From positions 49,273,613-49,337,612 of the forward strand of contig OY744533.1 of NCBI GenBank assembly GCA_963556195.1: a stretch of 64,000 nucleotides of DNA. Reading direction: 5' to 3'. Below are positions 11,617 through 23,440 of this stretch, one piece after another. Source of the DNA: Sepiola atlantica. Its lineage: Eukaryota > Mollusca > Cephalopoda > Sepiida > Sepiolidae. The notes under the pieces were generated by a model that was not told where the DNA came from, searched no databases, and saw only the letters and a list, made by a program, of their open reading frames with translations. How positions within the stretch are numbered: position 1 is the stretch's first letter; each line of letters begins with the position of its first letter. A program made the translations under genes and the position numbers.

Positions 11617-12785
11617 AAAATAGCTTTATTGGGAGATGTTTCAATGTCAGGAGAATGTGCATGAATTGAGAATGTGAGTTGTCTCATTTGTGGAAAAGAT
11701 TGGATGGAAAAGATATAGATACATTGTGTAAATTGCTTATGAAAGAATGGAAAAAAAGAGAAATTAGTTGAGAAATGACTAGTTCCTGGGCAGACGATGA
11801 TGATGATGATAATCATAATAATGATAGTAATGATGATGATCTATCCCACAGCAAACGGTAAATTCATAATTAAATAAGAAGAGGGGAGGCCTAGAACCAA
11901 TTGAGATCTCAATGATGCATGATTTGGGATGGTGGACGACAACTGAAGATGAACTGGACCTTCCCAGTGTCCCCATGAGAAATTAAACCACAATACAACT
12001 GAAATGAATTGAAATACAAAGAACAAAGAAGCTGTTTTGCATGTAAAAATTAAAAAAAATAATGTGCACAGATTAAAAAAAAAGAAAAGAAAAACAGAAA
12101 AATGAATCCTATTAAGAAAAAAAAAAGAGAAAAGAAAATGAACCACTGTAGAAAAAAGTTAAAGAAAAATATTTTTTTGGAAAATGATGCATGTGTAAAC
12201 GAACATTACATCGTGGACCTTTATTGATGAACTGTTGGAATTTGCAAGTGAACTTTTTTCTCTTTTCCTCTGGATTGTCGTGAAACGATTTTGTTTGTAC
12301 TTTTTCAGCAGAATTAAGTGAATGCTGTTAGAGGCAGAATTTCCCCACATAGGGATAGGTAGGAATGTAAACATGCACTAGGTGGCATATTTAGTGGGTT
12401 GCATGGTTACAATGCATGTGAATAACAGACTTGCTGCAAATGAGAAATATTTAACTCAGAAAAGAGAAATGAATCAAGATATGGGAAACATTTCTGATTT
12501 GGGGTTTGGCCCCCAGAATTCGATTTATCTACTTGAGAAAATAATGTTCGTTCAGATACGAGGTTCCCTGCTGTAGTTATGACTCACTTGAGTTTTGTGA
12601 AACATAATGGCCGGCAAGATACAGAACCCCCTATGCATTAGGTTTTTATGTTCATAGATAAGGCTCTTCAGTGGTCTTTATGGGATCGTCCTGGTGATAT
12701 CTATCAGTTTGGCTTTTTGGGGTCTGAAAGTCAGTTGGTTTTCGGCGGCCCTTGGAAACAAATGGTTTGTTTGTTTTCTATTCAA
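10765..12785. other. Non-coding DNA; unassigned ORF on minus strand
   Basis: Holds a (TA)n tract (11587-11614) and an A-rich region (12000-12180). A 106-codon minus-strand ORF at 10818-11138 is not AT-biased but resembles no family I recognise and lacks a convincing start or splice context. No gene is called. Confidence 0.45.
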
Positions 12786-13025
12786 CTTGTTTTGATTTGG
12801 TCGGGCTAAGAATTCACCTTTGCCAGTCTGTTGTTCAGTAGAAAAAAACGAGTATCAGTGTAACCTTTCAAAGAAAATAAACTTTTGTTGTTTTAAAATG
12901 GAGTCGTGATTTTATTTGTAGGGAAGGTTCTTCTGTTAAAGCACTGATTGAGACCAAATTTACATAGTGACCAGTGTGGGAATCGAGCTACGACTTTGGA
13001 CCAGATCAACAAGCAGACGATTACG
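12786..13025 (+). repeat. LTR-like repeat, plus-strand copy
   Basis: Partner of 7699-7923 in the opposite orientation (see that entry for the shared blocks). It lies just upstream of a (TA)n tract and the mariner element. With 4.9 kb between inverted copies and no gag/pol remains, the pair is not a simple full-length LTR retrotransposon. Confidence 0.45.
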
Positions 13026-13108
13026 TGTGTCTGAATGCACACAGACACACGTTCACAGTAGTAAGAAAGTGTTCGATCTGCCAAGGGAGAGAACATTCGC
13101 AATATTGC

Positions 13109-13146
<38 letters not shown>

Positions 13147-13150
<4 letters not shown>

Positions 13151-14403
13151 GTCTGTCTAAAAAGTATCCGACCTTAGGCCAGAAAAAATATTTCAAAGTA
13201 TACACTTAGCCCACCGATCCATCCACTGCCGGAAACACCTTTGGAAGTCTTTTTTTTTTGAATCGTGTTCATCTCTGCCATCACGTTCCGCATTATCTTT
13301 TCTCTAGTCTCAAAACGGGAACCTTTCAATGGCATCTTCAGTAGTTGCAAGGAGCTATGTCGGGAGAGTAGGGAGGTTGGCGAATGACTGGAATTCCATG
13401 TTTGGCCAATAAATGTTGGATCAATTGGGATGAATGTGCAGGGGTGGTATCGTGGTGCAGTTGCCAGTTTTTCGCCGTCCACATGTCTGGTCTTTTGCGT
13501 CGAACAGTGTCATGGAGACGCCGGAGAACATCTTGATAGTACTCCTTTGTCATTGTTCATTCTGGTGTGTATTCGTGATAAACAATTCCACGGATATCAA
13601 AGAAGGCAGTCAGCATCACCTTGATTTTGCTTTGCACCTGTCACGTTTTTTTGGGCCTTGGAGACTTGGGATGCTTCCATTGCGATGACTCTTTTTGTTT
13701 TTGGTCATACCCATACACCCATAACTCATCTCCAGTTATCATGATGGTCAGAAACCTAGGATCAGTGTTGCCGGTTTTCAGAAGGTCCTGTGCAATTTGA
13801 AAACGGAGGTCCTTTTGTTCTGGCAACAACAACTTGGGCACAAATTTCGCAGCCACTCTGCATGTTCAAATCATCACGCAAAATTGCATGTGCGGAATCT
13901 TTACTCACTCCGACCTCTTGGGCGATCTCCCACACGGTTGAACGATGATGTTCCATCACCAAATTTTGCACCCTCTCAACAACGGCTGCACTCTGAACAG
14001 TTTGGGGCTTGCCAGAACACTAGTCACTCTCCACTGATATGCGGCCATTTTTGAATCGGTTGAATCACTCCTTTATTTGTGTTACACCCTTCACATCTTC
14101 TCCAAACACCTGCTAGGTCTTACAAATTGTTTTGCTTTGAGAATCATCAGGCTTTTGACAAAATTTGATGCAGTACCTTTGCTCAACATATACAGTCATC
14201 TTGAGAGAATCAGTAATCCGACGAACACGTTGTGTAACACCTCACTCAGCGACCGACAGGCAGTGACTGACGTGCACGAAGGCGGTGATAAAATTCACAC
14301 ATGCGCATGAAGGTGTCTTCCTTCATTGTGTAGAGGGGTGCCACCCTATCGTCTCTATTTCACACAGAAAAATAAAGGCCGGATACTTTTTAGACAGGCC
14401 TCA
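13147..14403 (-). mobile_element. mariner element, nearly full length, inactive
   Basis: Ends are inverted repeats: TGAGGTCTGTCTAAAAAGTA at the left, and the right end read backwards gives TGAGGCCTGTCTAAAAAGTA, followed by TCCG in both. Length is 1257 bp, typical for mariner. It sits between two (TA)n microsatellites, as expected for insertion at TA. The transposase is encoded on the minus strand (separate entry). Confidence 0.92.
13197..14199 (-). pseudogene. mariner transposase, DD34D family, broken
   Basis: The family cuts and pastes mariner DNA at TA dinucleotides, using an N-terminal paired-type DNA-binding region and a D,D34,D catalytic domain. Visible pieces, N to C, in changing frames: a helix-turn-helix region with 'EIAQEVGVSKDSAHAILRDD' near 13870-13930; 'ITGDELWVYGYD', with the first catalytic Asp, near 13705-13745; and 'HHDTTPAHSSQLIQ' with the second Asp. 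Exactly 34 residues further on comes 'YSPDIAPCN', where the third catalytic Asp is replaced by Asn. Frameshifts and stops, including one right after that Asn, also interrupt it. The start is taken at the ATG complementary to 14197-14199. It cannot make active transposase. Confidence 0.88.
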
Positions 14404-15411
14404 TGTATATATATATATATATATATTGGCACCCTTCAGTCTCAGAAGTTGAATGGATAGCCCGAGCAAGCTGTTACCTATGCAGCAAACCTCTTCACAT
14501 TGTTGGAATGGTCCATTGGAAAGGTAAGCACTGATACAGTGCTGTTGTAGAAGTTGCCAGAATGTTGCTGTATACTTCCTTGGAAATTCCGGCTCAGGAT
14601 TTTCCCATCAGCTTAATTCCTAAAACCTTTCTTTCCTCTAAGTGGGTATGGCTGTAAGGTAGCAGAGGTTCGGGATTAGCTTTCCTTCTCTTAGATTATC
14701 TGTCTTTCGAGATCGATGAACTCCATCTACTGAAAGTACTGGTTTTCAGGCGCTAGGCAATATGCCTTCACCTTTTTTCATATCAGTAGTAGCAGTTCTG
14801 CCGACCTTATATCTGACTTACTAACTTACTTGACATGCTTTGAATTACGCTCCTCTTTAAAGAAACAAGGCAGCTAATATATTCCTGGCTTTATAACAAC
14901 TTAAAAGTTAATTTCTTGACGATTTGAAAAGAATAGCAAAAGAAAAACAGCGTAGAAGACATACTTTAAATTACGCTCCCCTTTAAAGAAACAAGGCTTA
15001 TATCTCAGCAACACAAAAAGCTGGACTTAGGTGTTAGAAGCTGTTAAAAACGCATACCATGAGACATTTTATAGGCAATAGGAGCTTGTCCCTATTGCCT
15101 CATCTTGGCTCTGATGACCTTGGAACAACAACAACACATTATATATTTTATGAATTAGAAATAAGCAAATGTCTTTTCTCTAGACAATGAAGGTTGTTGT
15201 CAGGAAATGTAAATTGCCTCCAAAACTTTATAATAAAAAGTTAACCGAGAAGAAAAACTCTAAATTTTGAAGGAGTCCTCCATTTAACAATCAGTGCACA
15301 AACAATATTATCGCGTGCACGTTGATCGAACCTTGGATCCAAAAACTTACATTGAAAATTACAATTACTTGATCATGTATTAAGATGCTGTTTTGTTGAT
15401 GCTATTGTTAG
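14404..15411. other. Non-coding DNA, unassigned repeat-like sequence
   Basis: Follows the right (TA)n tract of the mariner. Positions 14430-14800 are GC-richer than the surroundings and look like an old dispersed repeat, but no family or protein was recognised. Two related ~35-bp blocks (TGAATTACGCTCC.CTTTAAAGAAACAAGGC type) occur at about 14837-14871 and 14966-14999. Confidence 0.45.
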
Positions 15412-15415
15412 TACG

Positions 15416-15562
15416 GATAATATTACTAAACAAGCGATTATTTAGTCCGCAGTGCTAGATATAAGCAAAGAATACCACAAAGTGAAAAATGAGACTCGTG
15501 TGGAATTCTTTGCTTATTTCCAGCCCTGTGGACTAAATAATCGCTCGTTTAGTAATATTATC
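15416..15562. mobile_element. 147-bp MITE with 63-bp inverted arms and TACG flanks
   Basis: Arms 15416-15478 and 15500-15562 pair without indels, with about seven mismatches; the outer end begins GATAATATTACTAAAC. The element is flanked on both sides by TACG (15412-15415 and 15563-15566), a likely 4-bp target-site duplication. The spacer is only 21 bp, so a transcript would fold into a long hairpin. It has no coding capacity. Confidence 0.8.
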
Positions 15563-15844
15563 TACGCAAACGATGGTATGAATAAAAAAAGAAAAGTAGC
15601 TTCATACATAATATACTGTATACTGTCGGAAATAAATTTCCAGCTGCTTAGTTTATTCACTCAGTCGTTGATATCCGTGTATATTGTGTTTTTATCAGAT
15701 TCACACATGCGTGAAAGCTGCCCTCCCCCCCAAAAAAAAACTTGTAGCTACACATTCGTCATATTATTGGCAAACGGAGATGAAAATAATTTTTTTTAAA
15801 TCATCTTCATTTTAGCTTATAAAAGTTTATATTTTCTAAGTTGA

Positions 15845-16310
15845 GAGTAACCCCCCCCCCTTCAATCTTCCAAAAATGCTACCAAATGGAATTGTTAATA
15901 AAATTCTCAATGATATTTAGTAAATAAACTTCAGTTTAGGCATGACTTGTCCACCAGGTTTCTTTCATTAATGTCCAACAGTCTTTGTTTTATCACCATT
16001 CAATGATATGTGCGAACACTTTGGTCATCGTCTCAAATGTTTATGAAAACAATTTCTAGGTTATTCCTGAATTGAAAAGGACCATCCCAGCCAAAATCGG
16101 TCATATCCAGGTGTGCTTACAATGCAGAGGTGCTCATTTGAAGCATAAAATTGAATGGCGATAAAGCAAAGACTGTTGGACATTCATGATTGGAACTTGG
16201 TGGACAAGTCAGGCATACACTGAAATTTATTTGTACCAAATATGGGTTGACTACAGAAAGGAGGGGGAATTTTATTAACGGTGGCACTTTTTTGCGGGGT
16301 CACCCTGTAT
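15845..16310. mobile_element. Inverted-repeat transposon-like element; second copy near 39640
   Basis: The block at about 15927-16008 is the reverse complement of about 16148-16230: ATGACTTGTCCACCA, AATGTCCAACAGTCTTTG and TTTATC.CCATTCAAT recur on both sides. Similarity extends outward to an AATAAAATTC block on each side, and the right edge carries GGGGTCACCCTGTAT. A partial copy lies at about 39636-39712 in plus orientation. No transposase was seen, so it is presumably non-autonomous. Confidence 0.65.
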
Positions 16311-16699
16311 TTAAGAGAACAAAATTCTTTATTTTTCTACGTAGCTAAATGTGAAATTCAGCTCTTCCTCGTATCAATGGCTGCGTTTTTTCTCCGTCTT
16401 TTCCTGGAAAAGGATGATTTTATTCTCATTTATTGATCTCTGTTGCACAATGTAGTCATGAATGCAATAACTGCTGTTTGGATCGATACTTATCCATTAT
16501 TAATGCTTGTTAAGTTTGCTTTTGAGCCATGAATCAGTCAGTCAAGACTTGTGGAGGTTAAATTAAGTTTCTATATTTATGATCTGTCAGTCTTTTAATT
16601 CATTACCTTTACCTAATGTTGCTTACCTTATTCTTAGGTATAGAGTGGTGACTTTTACACACCAGTATTACTGCAATAAACAGCCCCCCCACACAATTC

Positions 16700-16741
<42 letters not shown>

Positions 16742-18079
16742 AAATTTAACAAAAGTTCATTTAAGCATCTTTAAGAAATTTAGAAAATTAAAAACACAAA
16801 CAAATTCTTTAGGAGACAACGTTTTAAGATGCAATATTTTATTAAAAATCATTTAATTTCTTGACCTTTTTTCTTAATTTGAATAACACATTCTTAAGTT
16901 CTTAAAAGGGTCATTTGCAAAGTAGCCGGACTTCAATTAATGCCAGACACATGGCTGTTGAAATGAAAAACACTCACCAAAGTGTTCAGCTAAGTTTCTG
17001 TTCTTTTGACTATCTTTAATGTATTTGGCATTTTTTACTATTTCTAATCATGTTACCAAATTTACTTGTATTTACCTTGTGTTTTTTAATTTAATTTTGA
17101 GTTTCAATTGCCCCCATTTTCTCCGTAGCTTTCATTGTATAAATAGTTAACTAGTTTTTCTCAGTTGTTATCCTACTGGCTGTCTATCTCTTATCTGTAC
17201 TAACTTGCGAGAGGGAAACATATCTTCAAATTTCTGTTCCCTCTGATGAGTGTACAGCGAACTTTATATACATGTATGTATGTGCATATGTGGATGGAAT
17301 TTTTTTTTTTTACCTGCGGGGTTCGGAAATACCCGACTAGTACACGGACACAGGCTATCCTCTCTCGGAGTGTTGAACCCGTAGACCTTGTCAGGTCATC
17401 CATCTAAGAGAAGGAAAACTCTGATGATAAAACTTTGCTACTAACCACTTACGTCTTCGCAGCAAACCGTTGGGGAAGAAGGCCTCCATAGTCTTGATCG
17501 ACAACTTTCCTAGAGCTGGAATCTCAAACAAAATATCCGTTTGCAAACCTAAAATTGCTTAAAGAGTAGATGGGCTCTGCCTATCGCCCGGCCTTTGCAC
17601 TCCTTCTCTGTCTATTAGCCAGGCATAGAGGTACAAGCACTGGGACGCCTCTAAGGACACCTAGTGCTTGACCTTGTTTCCTGACAAGGGCAATGACCGC
17701 CGTCTCTCTTTCTCTCTATCTGGGCAACTTGGGGAAAGTTTTTTCGTGACTAAGTCTTACATGACTAGTTTGGGTCGATCTTGTTCCGACAGGTTGAGGG
17801 TAAAGGTTAGAAAGCTTGTCTGGCTGCTGTTTCCGACTGGTAGTTAGGAGCGCTAACTCTTAGGTAGCACTAAGAACGGCTGCTCCATCAACAGTTGCAT
17901 AATATTGTGGGTAACTGTACGTGCCATGTCGCACATGTAAAGGGACCCTACAGTTATCTCTGGTGGGCTTTCCTTGAGGCCACAACCCCCATGGACCAAG
18001 TCACGACTAATGGACTGGTTGTGTGAGCTTATTGGCACCAAACAAGCACCCACTTCGTCCTCTCCACTATCTAAACAAA
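16311..18079. other. Non-coding DNA; possible 5' part of the following LINE
   Basis: Holds a (TA)n tract (16702-16740). From about 17200 the base composition becomes GC-richer and resembles the LINE that starts to code near 18165, so 17400-18080 may be its 5' untranslated region or ORF1 remains. No ORF1 motif was recognised. Confidence 0.4.
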
Positions 18080-18164
18080 CATGAATTTACAAAATAAAAA
18101 ATAAAAACCTAAACCAAACACCCAACAAAAAGCATCTTTGCCTCCTCCATTGAGGTTCGCATTC

Positions 18165-18815
18165 ACAAATAGCTAGGGGACTTAGAACCAATATTAACGA
18201 TGTAGAAACTTTTCTCCTGACAAACTCTCCGGATATCCTAGCATTAAGTGAAACAAACCTTCAATCCTCAATTCCTTCTCACCACTTTGACATGACTGAT
18301 TACCTTCCACTTTACCGTACAGATTTTGACAAACATATGCACGGGCTAGGAGTTTATGTTTGGAACACCCTCCCCTTGACTAGAGAACATAGGTTAGAAT
18401 CAGACGTCCAAGCCTACATGTGCTTTAGATTGACCTTACATAACAGAGTTAGTTACTTATATTTCTTATACCGTTCTCCTTCGACTCAGGACTGTACCCT
18501 GCTTGTCTCTGTCAGCTTAGAGCACTCTCACTCAACTCGAATGCCCAAATACATGTATTTGGGGATTTTAATGCCCACCACTGTGACTGGTTGGGATTCT
18601 CCAGCGTTACTGATGCAGCTGGGAACTCTACCTTTAATTTCTCCTCAGCTCACGACCTCTCACAGACTGTCACTTTTCCGACCGGCCTTTCTGATCGTGC
18701 GCACCAGCAAACCTCACTTCTCAACCTGTTCTTGACCTCACTACCTGAGGCTTGTGTGGCGAATGCCCATAGCCCACTTGGAAACTCTGATCACGTTGTG
18801 GTAATGATACTTTAA
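18165..18815 (+). pseudogene. LINE AP-endonuclease domain (broken)
   Basis: This endonuclease nicks target DNA to prime reverse transcription. Visible motifs: an N-terminal 'ARGLRTNINDVETFL' block near 18168; 'SPDILALSETNL' near 18229-18264, with the catalytic Glu of the 'SET' motif; a 'VFGDFNAHHCDWLGF' type block near 18550-18597; and 'LGNSDHVVV' near 18777-18805 at the C-terminal edge. These are the standard landmarks of exonuclease-endonuclease-phosphatase domains in LINEs. At least two frame changes occur between 18480 and 18600, so the domain is dead. Confidence 0.82.
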
Positions 18816-19159
18816 AACTCATCCAAAAACTGATGAGCCATTGCTCAAAACGACGAGAAACTATGAGTAGGCTGATTTTGAATCTCTCAGGGATCACATC
18901 AGCGACGCCCCATGGGGTGAAACCTTCTGACTCCCTGCTGATCAGTGTGCAAATGAGCTAACCGAATGAGTCAAAGCAGGCATTGATGCTTATGTCTCCA
19001 TGCGAAAATTCTTCAGCAACCCCCTCACTCTCCTCAATGGTTCACCTCAAAATGTGCAGCTGCTATTGCTGAGAGGCAGAAGGCATTCCGAAAATTCAAC
19101 CGCCATGAGTCAACTACGAATAGACAGAAATTTATGGAGGCAAGAATGATTGCAAAGTA

Positions 19160-20890
19160 GTGATAGATGAAGCAAAGAGAAGGTATACAGAGATAACCAA
19201 AAAACGCATTCAGTCACAGAAACTAGGTACTCGTGATTTCTCAAAACTTTACAATAGTGTGATGAACAATGGACAATCGACAATTCCCCCGATATCAAAT
19301 CACAATGATGTTGTTTGCACGGCCACTGATAAGGCTGAATTACTTGCCCAGCATTTCGTAAACTCCACTTTGGACTCAGCAAATCATCCCCTCCCTAAAT
19401 TCCCATTGCGGACTGAAGCCACACTTAAAAACCTGGTCATCACCCCATCTCAACTCAAAGACATCATAAAAAACCTTGACACCTCCAAAGCATGTGGGCC
19501 TGATCTTATACCAGTAATAGTAATAAAGAAATGCTCTGCTGAGCTGGCCCCTATCCTTTTCAAACAATACAACAAATGCCTTGCTGAATCTTGTTTCCCT
19601 GATAGTTGGAAAATTGCCTCTGTGGTATCAGTCTTCAAGAATTCTGGAGATAGAACTGATCCTCTAAACTACCACCCAATCAGTCTACTCCCGTCTTTGC
19701 TAAAATCTTTGAATCATTAATCAATCTAGCGATAGCCAGACACGTAGTTAATGCTAAACTTCTTTCTGATCATCAATACGGATTTAGACAAGCACTATCT
19801 ACCACAGATATCTTAACGATCATCTCTGAACACATATACCATACACTGGACAAGGCAGATGAAGCTAGGGTGGTAGCGCTTGATATATCCAAAGCCTTTG
19901 ACAAGGTCTAGCATGAAGGCTTCTCTTAAAACTGCACTCATATTACTGGATAAATATTTAATATAATTAAATCTTTCCTAAACAAAAAAAAACCCCAGGT
20001 TGTCCTCGATGGCTGTTCATCTAGCAACATGACATAAATGCTGGTGTACCCCAGGGATCCATCCTTTGACCTCTACTGTTCCTGATTTTCATAAATGACC
20101 TCCCTTATGTCATTAAGACTGAGATAGGAATATTTGCTGACGACACCACGCTCTACTCTCGTCATGTGGGCAAAACCGATGCGCATATCTGAGGTAATGG
20201 CTGAATCCTTAGAAAATGACCTCCAGTCTGTAGTGGATTGGAGTCAAAAATGGGTTGTAACTTTTAATGCCGCAAAGACAAAGCTACTTTCCTTCAATAA
20301 CTACAAAAAACCTCTTCAACCACCGATTATCATGGCAAATAACACCCTACCTGAGAATTCATCATTCAAACTCCTCAGCCTAACTTTCAGAGATAACATG
20401 AATTGGAATAAATACATTGAAGTCATTGCCAGGGCTGCTGCAAAGAAGGTGTGCTCCCTCTACTATGCTAGTAAACTTCTCACTCCTGACATTATCCTAT
20501 ATCTCTACACAGCCACCATCCGCCCATGTATGGAGTATTGTTGCCACATCTGGGCTGGGGCATCATCCACTACTCTATCCCTCTTAGACAAGGTCCAAAA
20601 AAGAGTCGCTAACTTAATAGGTCCCTCACCATCCACCAAGCTCCAGCCCCTGTCCCATCGCCGCAATGTTGCTTCCTTGTGCCTGTTTTACAAGTACTTT
20701 AATGAATTGTGCTCTGATGAACTTGCTGTTATGGTGCCCCCACAATGTAAATTCACTAGACTAACCCGACAATCTGCCAAATCCCATCTATTCACTATGG
20801 AGATGCCGAAGAGCTTTCTACTTCAAAAGCTTCTTTCCTCGTGCTGCTGGACTCTGAAACTCCCTCCCTACTCCCTGTTTTCCTGACGGT
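19160..20890 (+). pseudogene. LINE reverse transcriptase (broken)
   Basis: The N-terminal part is open from 19160 to 19720 and contains 'SKACGPDLIPVIVIK' and 'DPLNYHPISLLPS', the usual RT blocks 1-2. After a frame change come 'LLSDHQYGFRQALSTTDIL', 'RVVALDISKAFDKV' with the first catalytic Asp, then 'GVPQGSIL'-type sequence near 20045-20066. 'FADDTTLYS', the intact F-x-DD active site, follows near 20134-20157, then a thumb region open to 20886 with 'RPCMEYCCHIWAG'. The stop after 'DKV' (near 19910) and several shifts inactivate it. The family is CR1/Jockey-group; finer assignment would need a tree. Confidence 0.88.
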
Positions 20891-21402
20891 ACTGACATGC
20901 AGAAATTTAAAACTAATGTAAACAGACATCTCACAGCACAGCTCCCAATTTAGGTTGAAACCCCCCCCCCCCACACACACACACACACACACTTTCACCC
21001 TTTTTCTCAGTAGCCCTTCATGTCTACAGTGGGGGCCTGCCTTGTTTAGGGTGAACTATTAAAAAAAAGGAAGGGTCTGAATCAATTTAAAATTTTATTT
21101 TTCCGTGATGGTAGCTTTACACCTCGATGTTGCCGAAGCGGTTGTCGGACTACGTCGCAGAGTGGTGAGAATGAGCAACGTCATTTTTTTTTTCTTTCTT
21201 TTTTTTTTTTCTTTTTTTTTTTTTAATTTTGAACTTCCTGAAGCGCATGGCTGCTTATGTGGTAATAAATTGGACATCGGCAAAATCAAGGTGTGGAACT
21301 ACCATCATGGAAAAATTCTGAATTAAATTCCTTTTATAGAAAAGTACTGCTTTATGCTAAGTGGAAACCGTTATTTCTCCTACTCGAGTGCTTCATAAGG
21401 GA

Positions 21403-21403
<1 letters not shown>

Positions 21404-21446
<43 letters not shown>
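21404..21446. repeat. (TA)n microsatellite at LINE edge
   Basis: About 20 TA units directly upstream of the RTE-like coding sequence, suggesting that this LINE copy was truncated at, or inserted beside, the tract. Confidence 0.9.
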
Positions 21447-21447
<1 letters not shown>

Positions 21448-21449
21448 CT

Positions 21450-23440
21450 ACTCAATAAATGGACAGAGCATTATACTGATCTGTTCACTAATCTGTCGAT
21501 TGTCAGTACTGATGTGATAGATAGCTTGCCTCAGAGGGCTGTCATTGTCGAAATGGATTCTGTTCCTTCCCTCACGGAGGTGGAGGAGGCTATATGGCAG
21601 TTGAGATGCGGAGATCCTGGTGGAGATGGTATACATATGTTAGTCTTTCACTGTGGTGGAAGACTATTGGGAGTTCAAATTACAGGGTTGATTGACAACA
21701 TCTGGTTTGACGGGCATGTTTACCAGGATTGGCGGTACTCCATAATGGCCTCTTTGTACAAGGGCAAAGGAAGGAAAGATGAGTGCAGCAATTATCGAGG
21801 CACCTCTCTTTTGAATGGGACGGGAAAGGTATTTACTAGAATCCTGTTGAATGGTCTGAATACCTACATCTGTCCGTTTATGCTTTCTGAGAGTCAGTGT
21901 GGCTTTAGAAGAAATAGGGGTACCACTGATATGATCTTTACGGCGCGTCAAATGCAAGAAAAGTGTATTGAACATCGTCTAGACCTATATCAGGTCTTTG
22001 TTGATCTGAAGAAGGCGTTCGATACAGTTAATCGGGATATGCTGTAGACAGTATTGGGTAAGTTGGGATGTATTCCTAACTTGGTTAGACTCATTTGTTA
22101 GCTGCACGACAACATGAAAGCATGTGTCAACTGCAATGGTTTTCTCTCTGAACCCGTGTTGCAGTTGACAACGGTGTTAAACAGGGTGATATACCTGCAC
22201 CTACTTTGTTTTCCATCTATTTTGCTGTAACTGTCGTTGGCTTTCACTAACTGTGGCAAAGATGTGTATCTTTGATTTTGCACATCAGGTTGGCTGTATA
22301 ACTTACAGCGTTTTAAGACTTTGTCAAGGACGTTTTCCACTGTTGTTCGAGATTTGCTCTATGCAAATGATGTGGATCTCGTGGCTCATTCGCAGGATGA
22401 TATGCAGGATATCATGGATCGCTTTGCATGGGCATGTAGAAGCATGGGTCTCACAATAAGCCTGGGCAAGACAAAGGCTATGTTTGCCCCAGCCCCTGGC
22501 AGCCCATATCAGGAACCAGATATATTTGTTAAAAGCTATAGATTGTATGTGGTGGATCGTTTTACGTATCTGAGTAATGTTTTTTTGAGGAATGGGTCGT
22601 TGAATGCTGAGATAGATGGACATATTGAATGGGCTGGTGTGTTTTTTGGTCATTTACTAATTTCGAGAAGCGGGTGTGGGCACCACGATATCAGGCTGTA
22701 AACTAAGATCTCTGTATGAGGCCTGTGTGGTATCAACTTTGTTATATGCTTGTGAGACATGGACCACTTACAGAGCTCATATTTGCCTGCTAGAGCGTAT
22801 CCAGCAAAATTACTGTAGGCACTTGATTAACATCCGTTGGGATAGCTTTACTCCTGACACCGAAGTGTTGGAACAGCCCGCTGTTCCAAGATCGAGTCTC
22901 GTATAACAAACGTAGACTTCGTTGGGCTGTTCATCTTATTCATCGACGACAGACTGCCCAAGCAGGTGATCTATGGGGATCTAACTGGGAATACTCATCC
23001 ACAGCATAAACCTCGTAAGCGATTCAAAGATTGTCTTAAAGACGATTTGAAGTGCTTTGGAATTGATGTTAGAGGGTGGAGGTGACTGTAGATAAGTTAA
23101 GGTGGAGGAAAGCGGTTTTTGAAGGCAGCAAGCTTTTTGAAAAGAATAGGATGAAACACCAGCAGCAGAAGAGAGCAGCAACGTGACACCTCCAGCACAT
23201 GGAGGAAACATGGAACACGTAAGATGCTAAGCGTGCAACTTGGTAATTATGCCATGTGCAGGTTTTTTGAGTCACTATCGAGTGCATGTTTTGCAAAATC
23301 AAGCACGGACAAGAGGTTGATTCATTTATGGCATCCTCTCAGATCATCACAACACCTGCCCCATCTGTGGTATGGTCTGTAAAAGTCTGGTAGGCTTAAA
23401 GAGCAACATTCACACCTCTCACTGGGAACCTCCACACTGA
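21450..23440 (+). pseudogene. RTE-like LINE: reverse transcriptase and C-terminal zinc finger, broken
   Basis: One frame is open from the microsatellite to 22047. It contains 'WQLRCGDPGGDGI', 'KDECSNYRGTSLLNGTGKVF', 'SESQCGFRRNRGTTDMIFT' and 'VFVDLKKAFDTVNRDML' (RT blocks with the first catalytic Asp). A stop follows, then a 'GV.QGD' block near 22175-22195. The active-site block near 22360 reads 'LLYANDVDLVAH', with Asn where the first Asp of YADD belongs. The maturase-like tail continues through 'SLYEACVVSTLLYACETW' (near 22713) and ends in a C2H2-type finger 'CPICGMVCKSLVGLKSNIH' near 23358-23414. Multiple stops occur. It is inactive both by stops and by the YADD to YAND change. Confidence 0.85.

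Larger units (their letters stand above)
18080..20990 (+). mobile_element. CR1/Jockey-group non-LTR retrotransposon, decayed
   Basis: Encodes, in order and interrupted by stops and frameshifts, an AP-endonuclease domain and a reverse transcriptase (entries below), ending with a conserved tail 'MQKFKTNVNRHLTAQLPI' near 20897-20951. The 3' end runs into a C-run followed by (CA)n at about 20960-20993. A 3'-end copy of the same family lies on the minus strand at 31610-31980. The 5' boundary is uncertain. Confidence 0.85.

Noticed and set aside
7699..13025. Full-length LTR retrotransposon
   Set aside because: The two LTR-like copies are in opposite orientation and no gag/pol motif lies between them.
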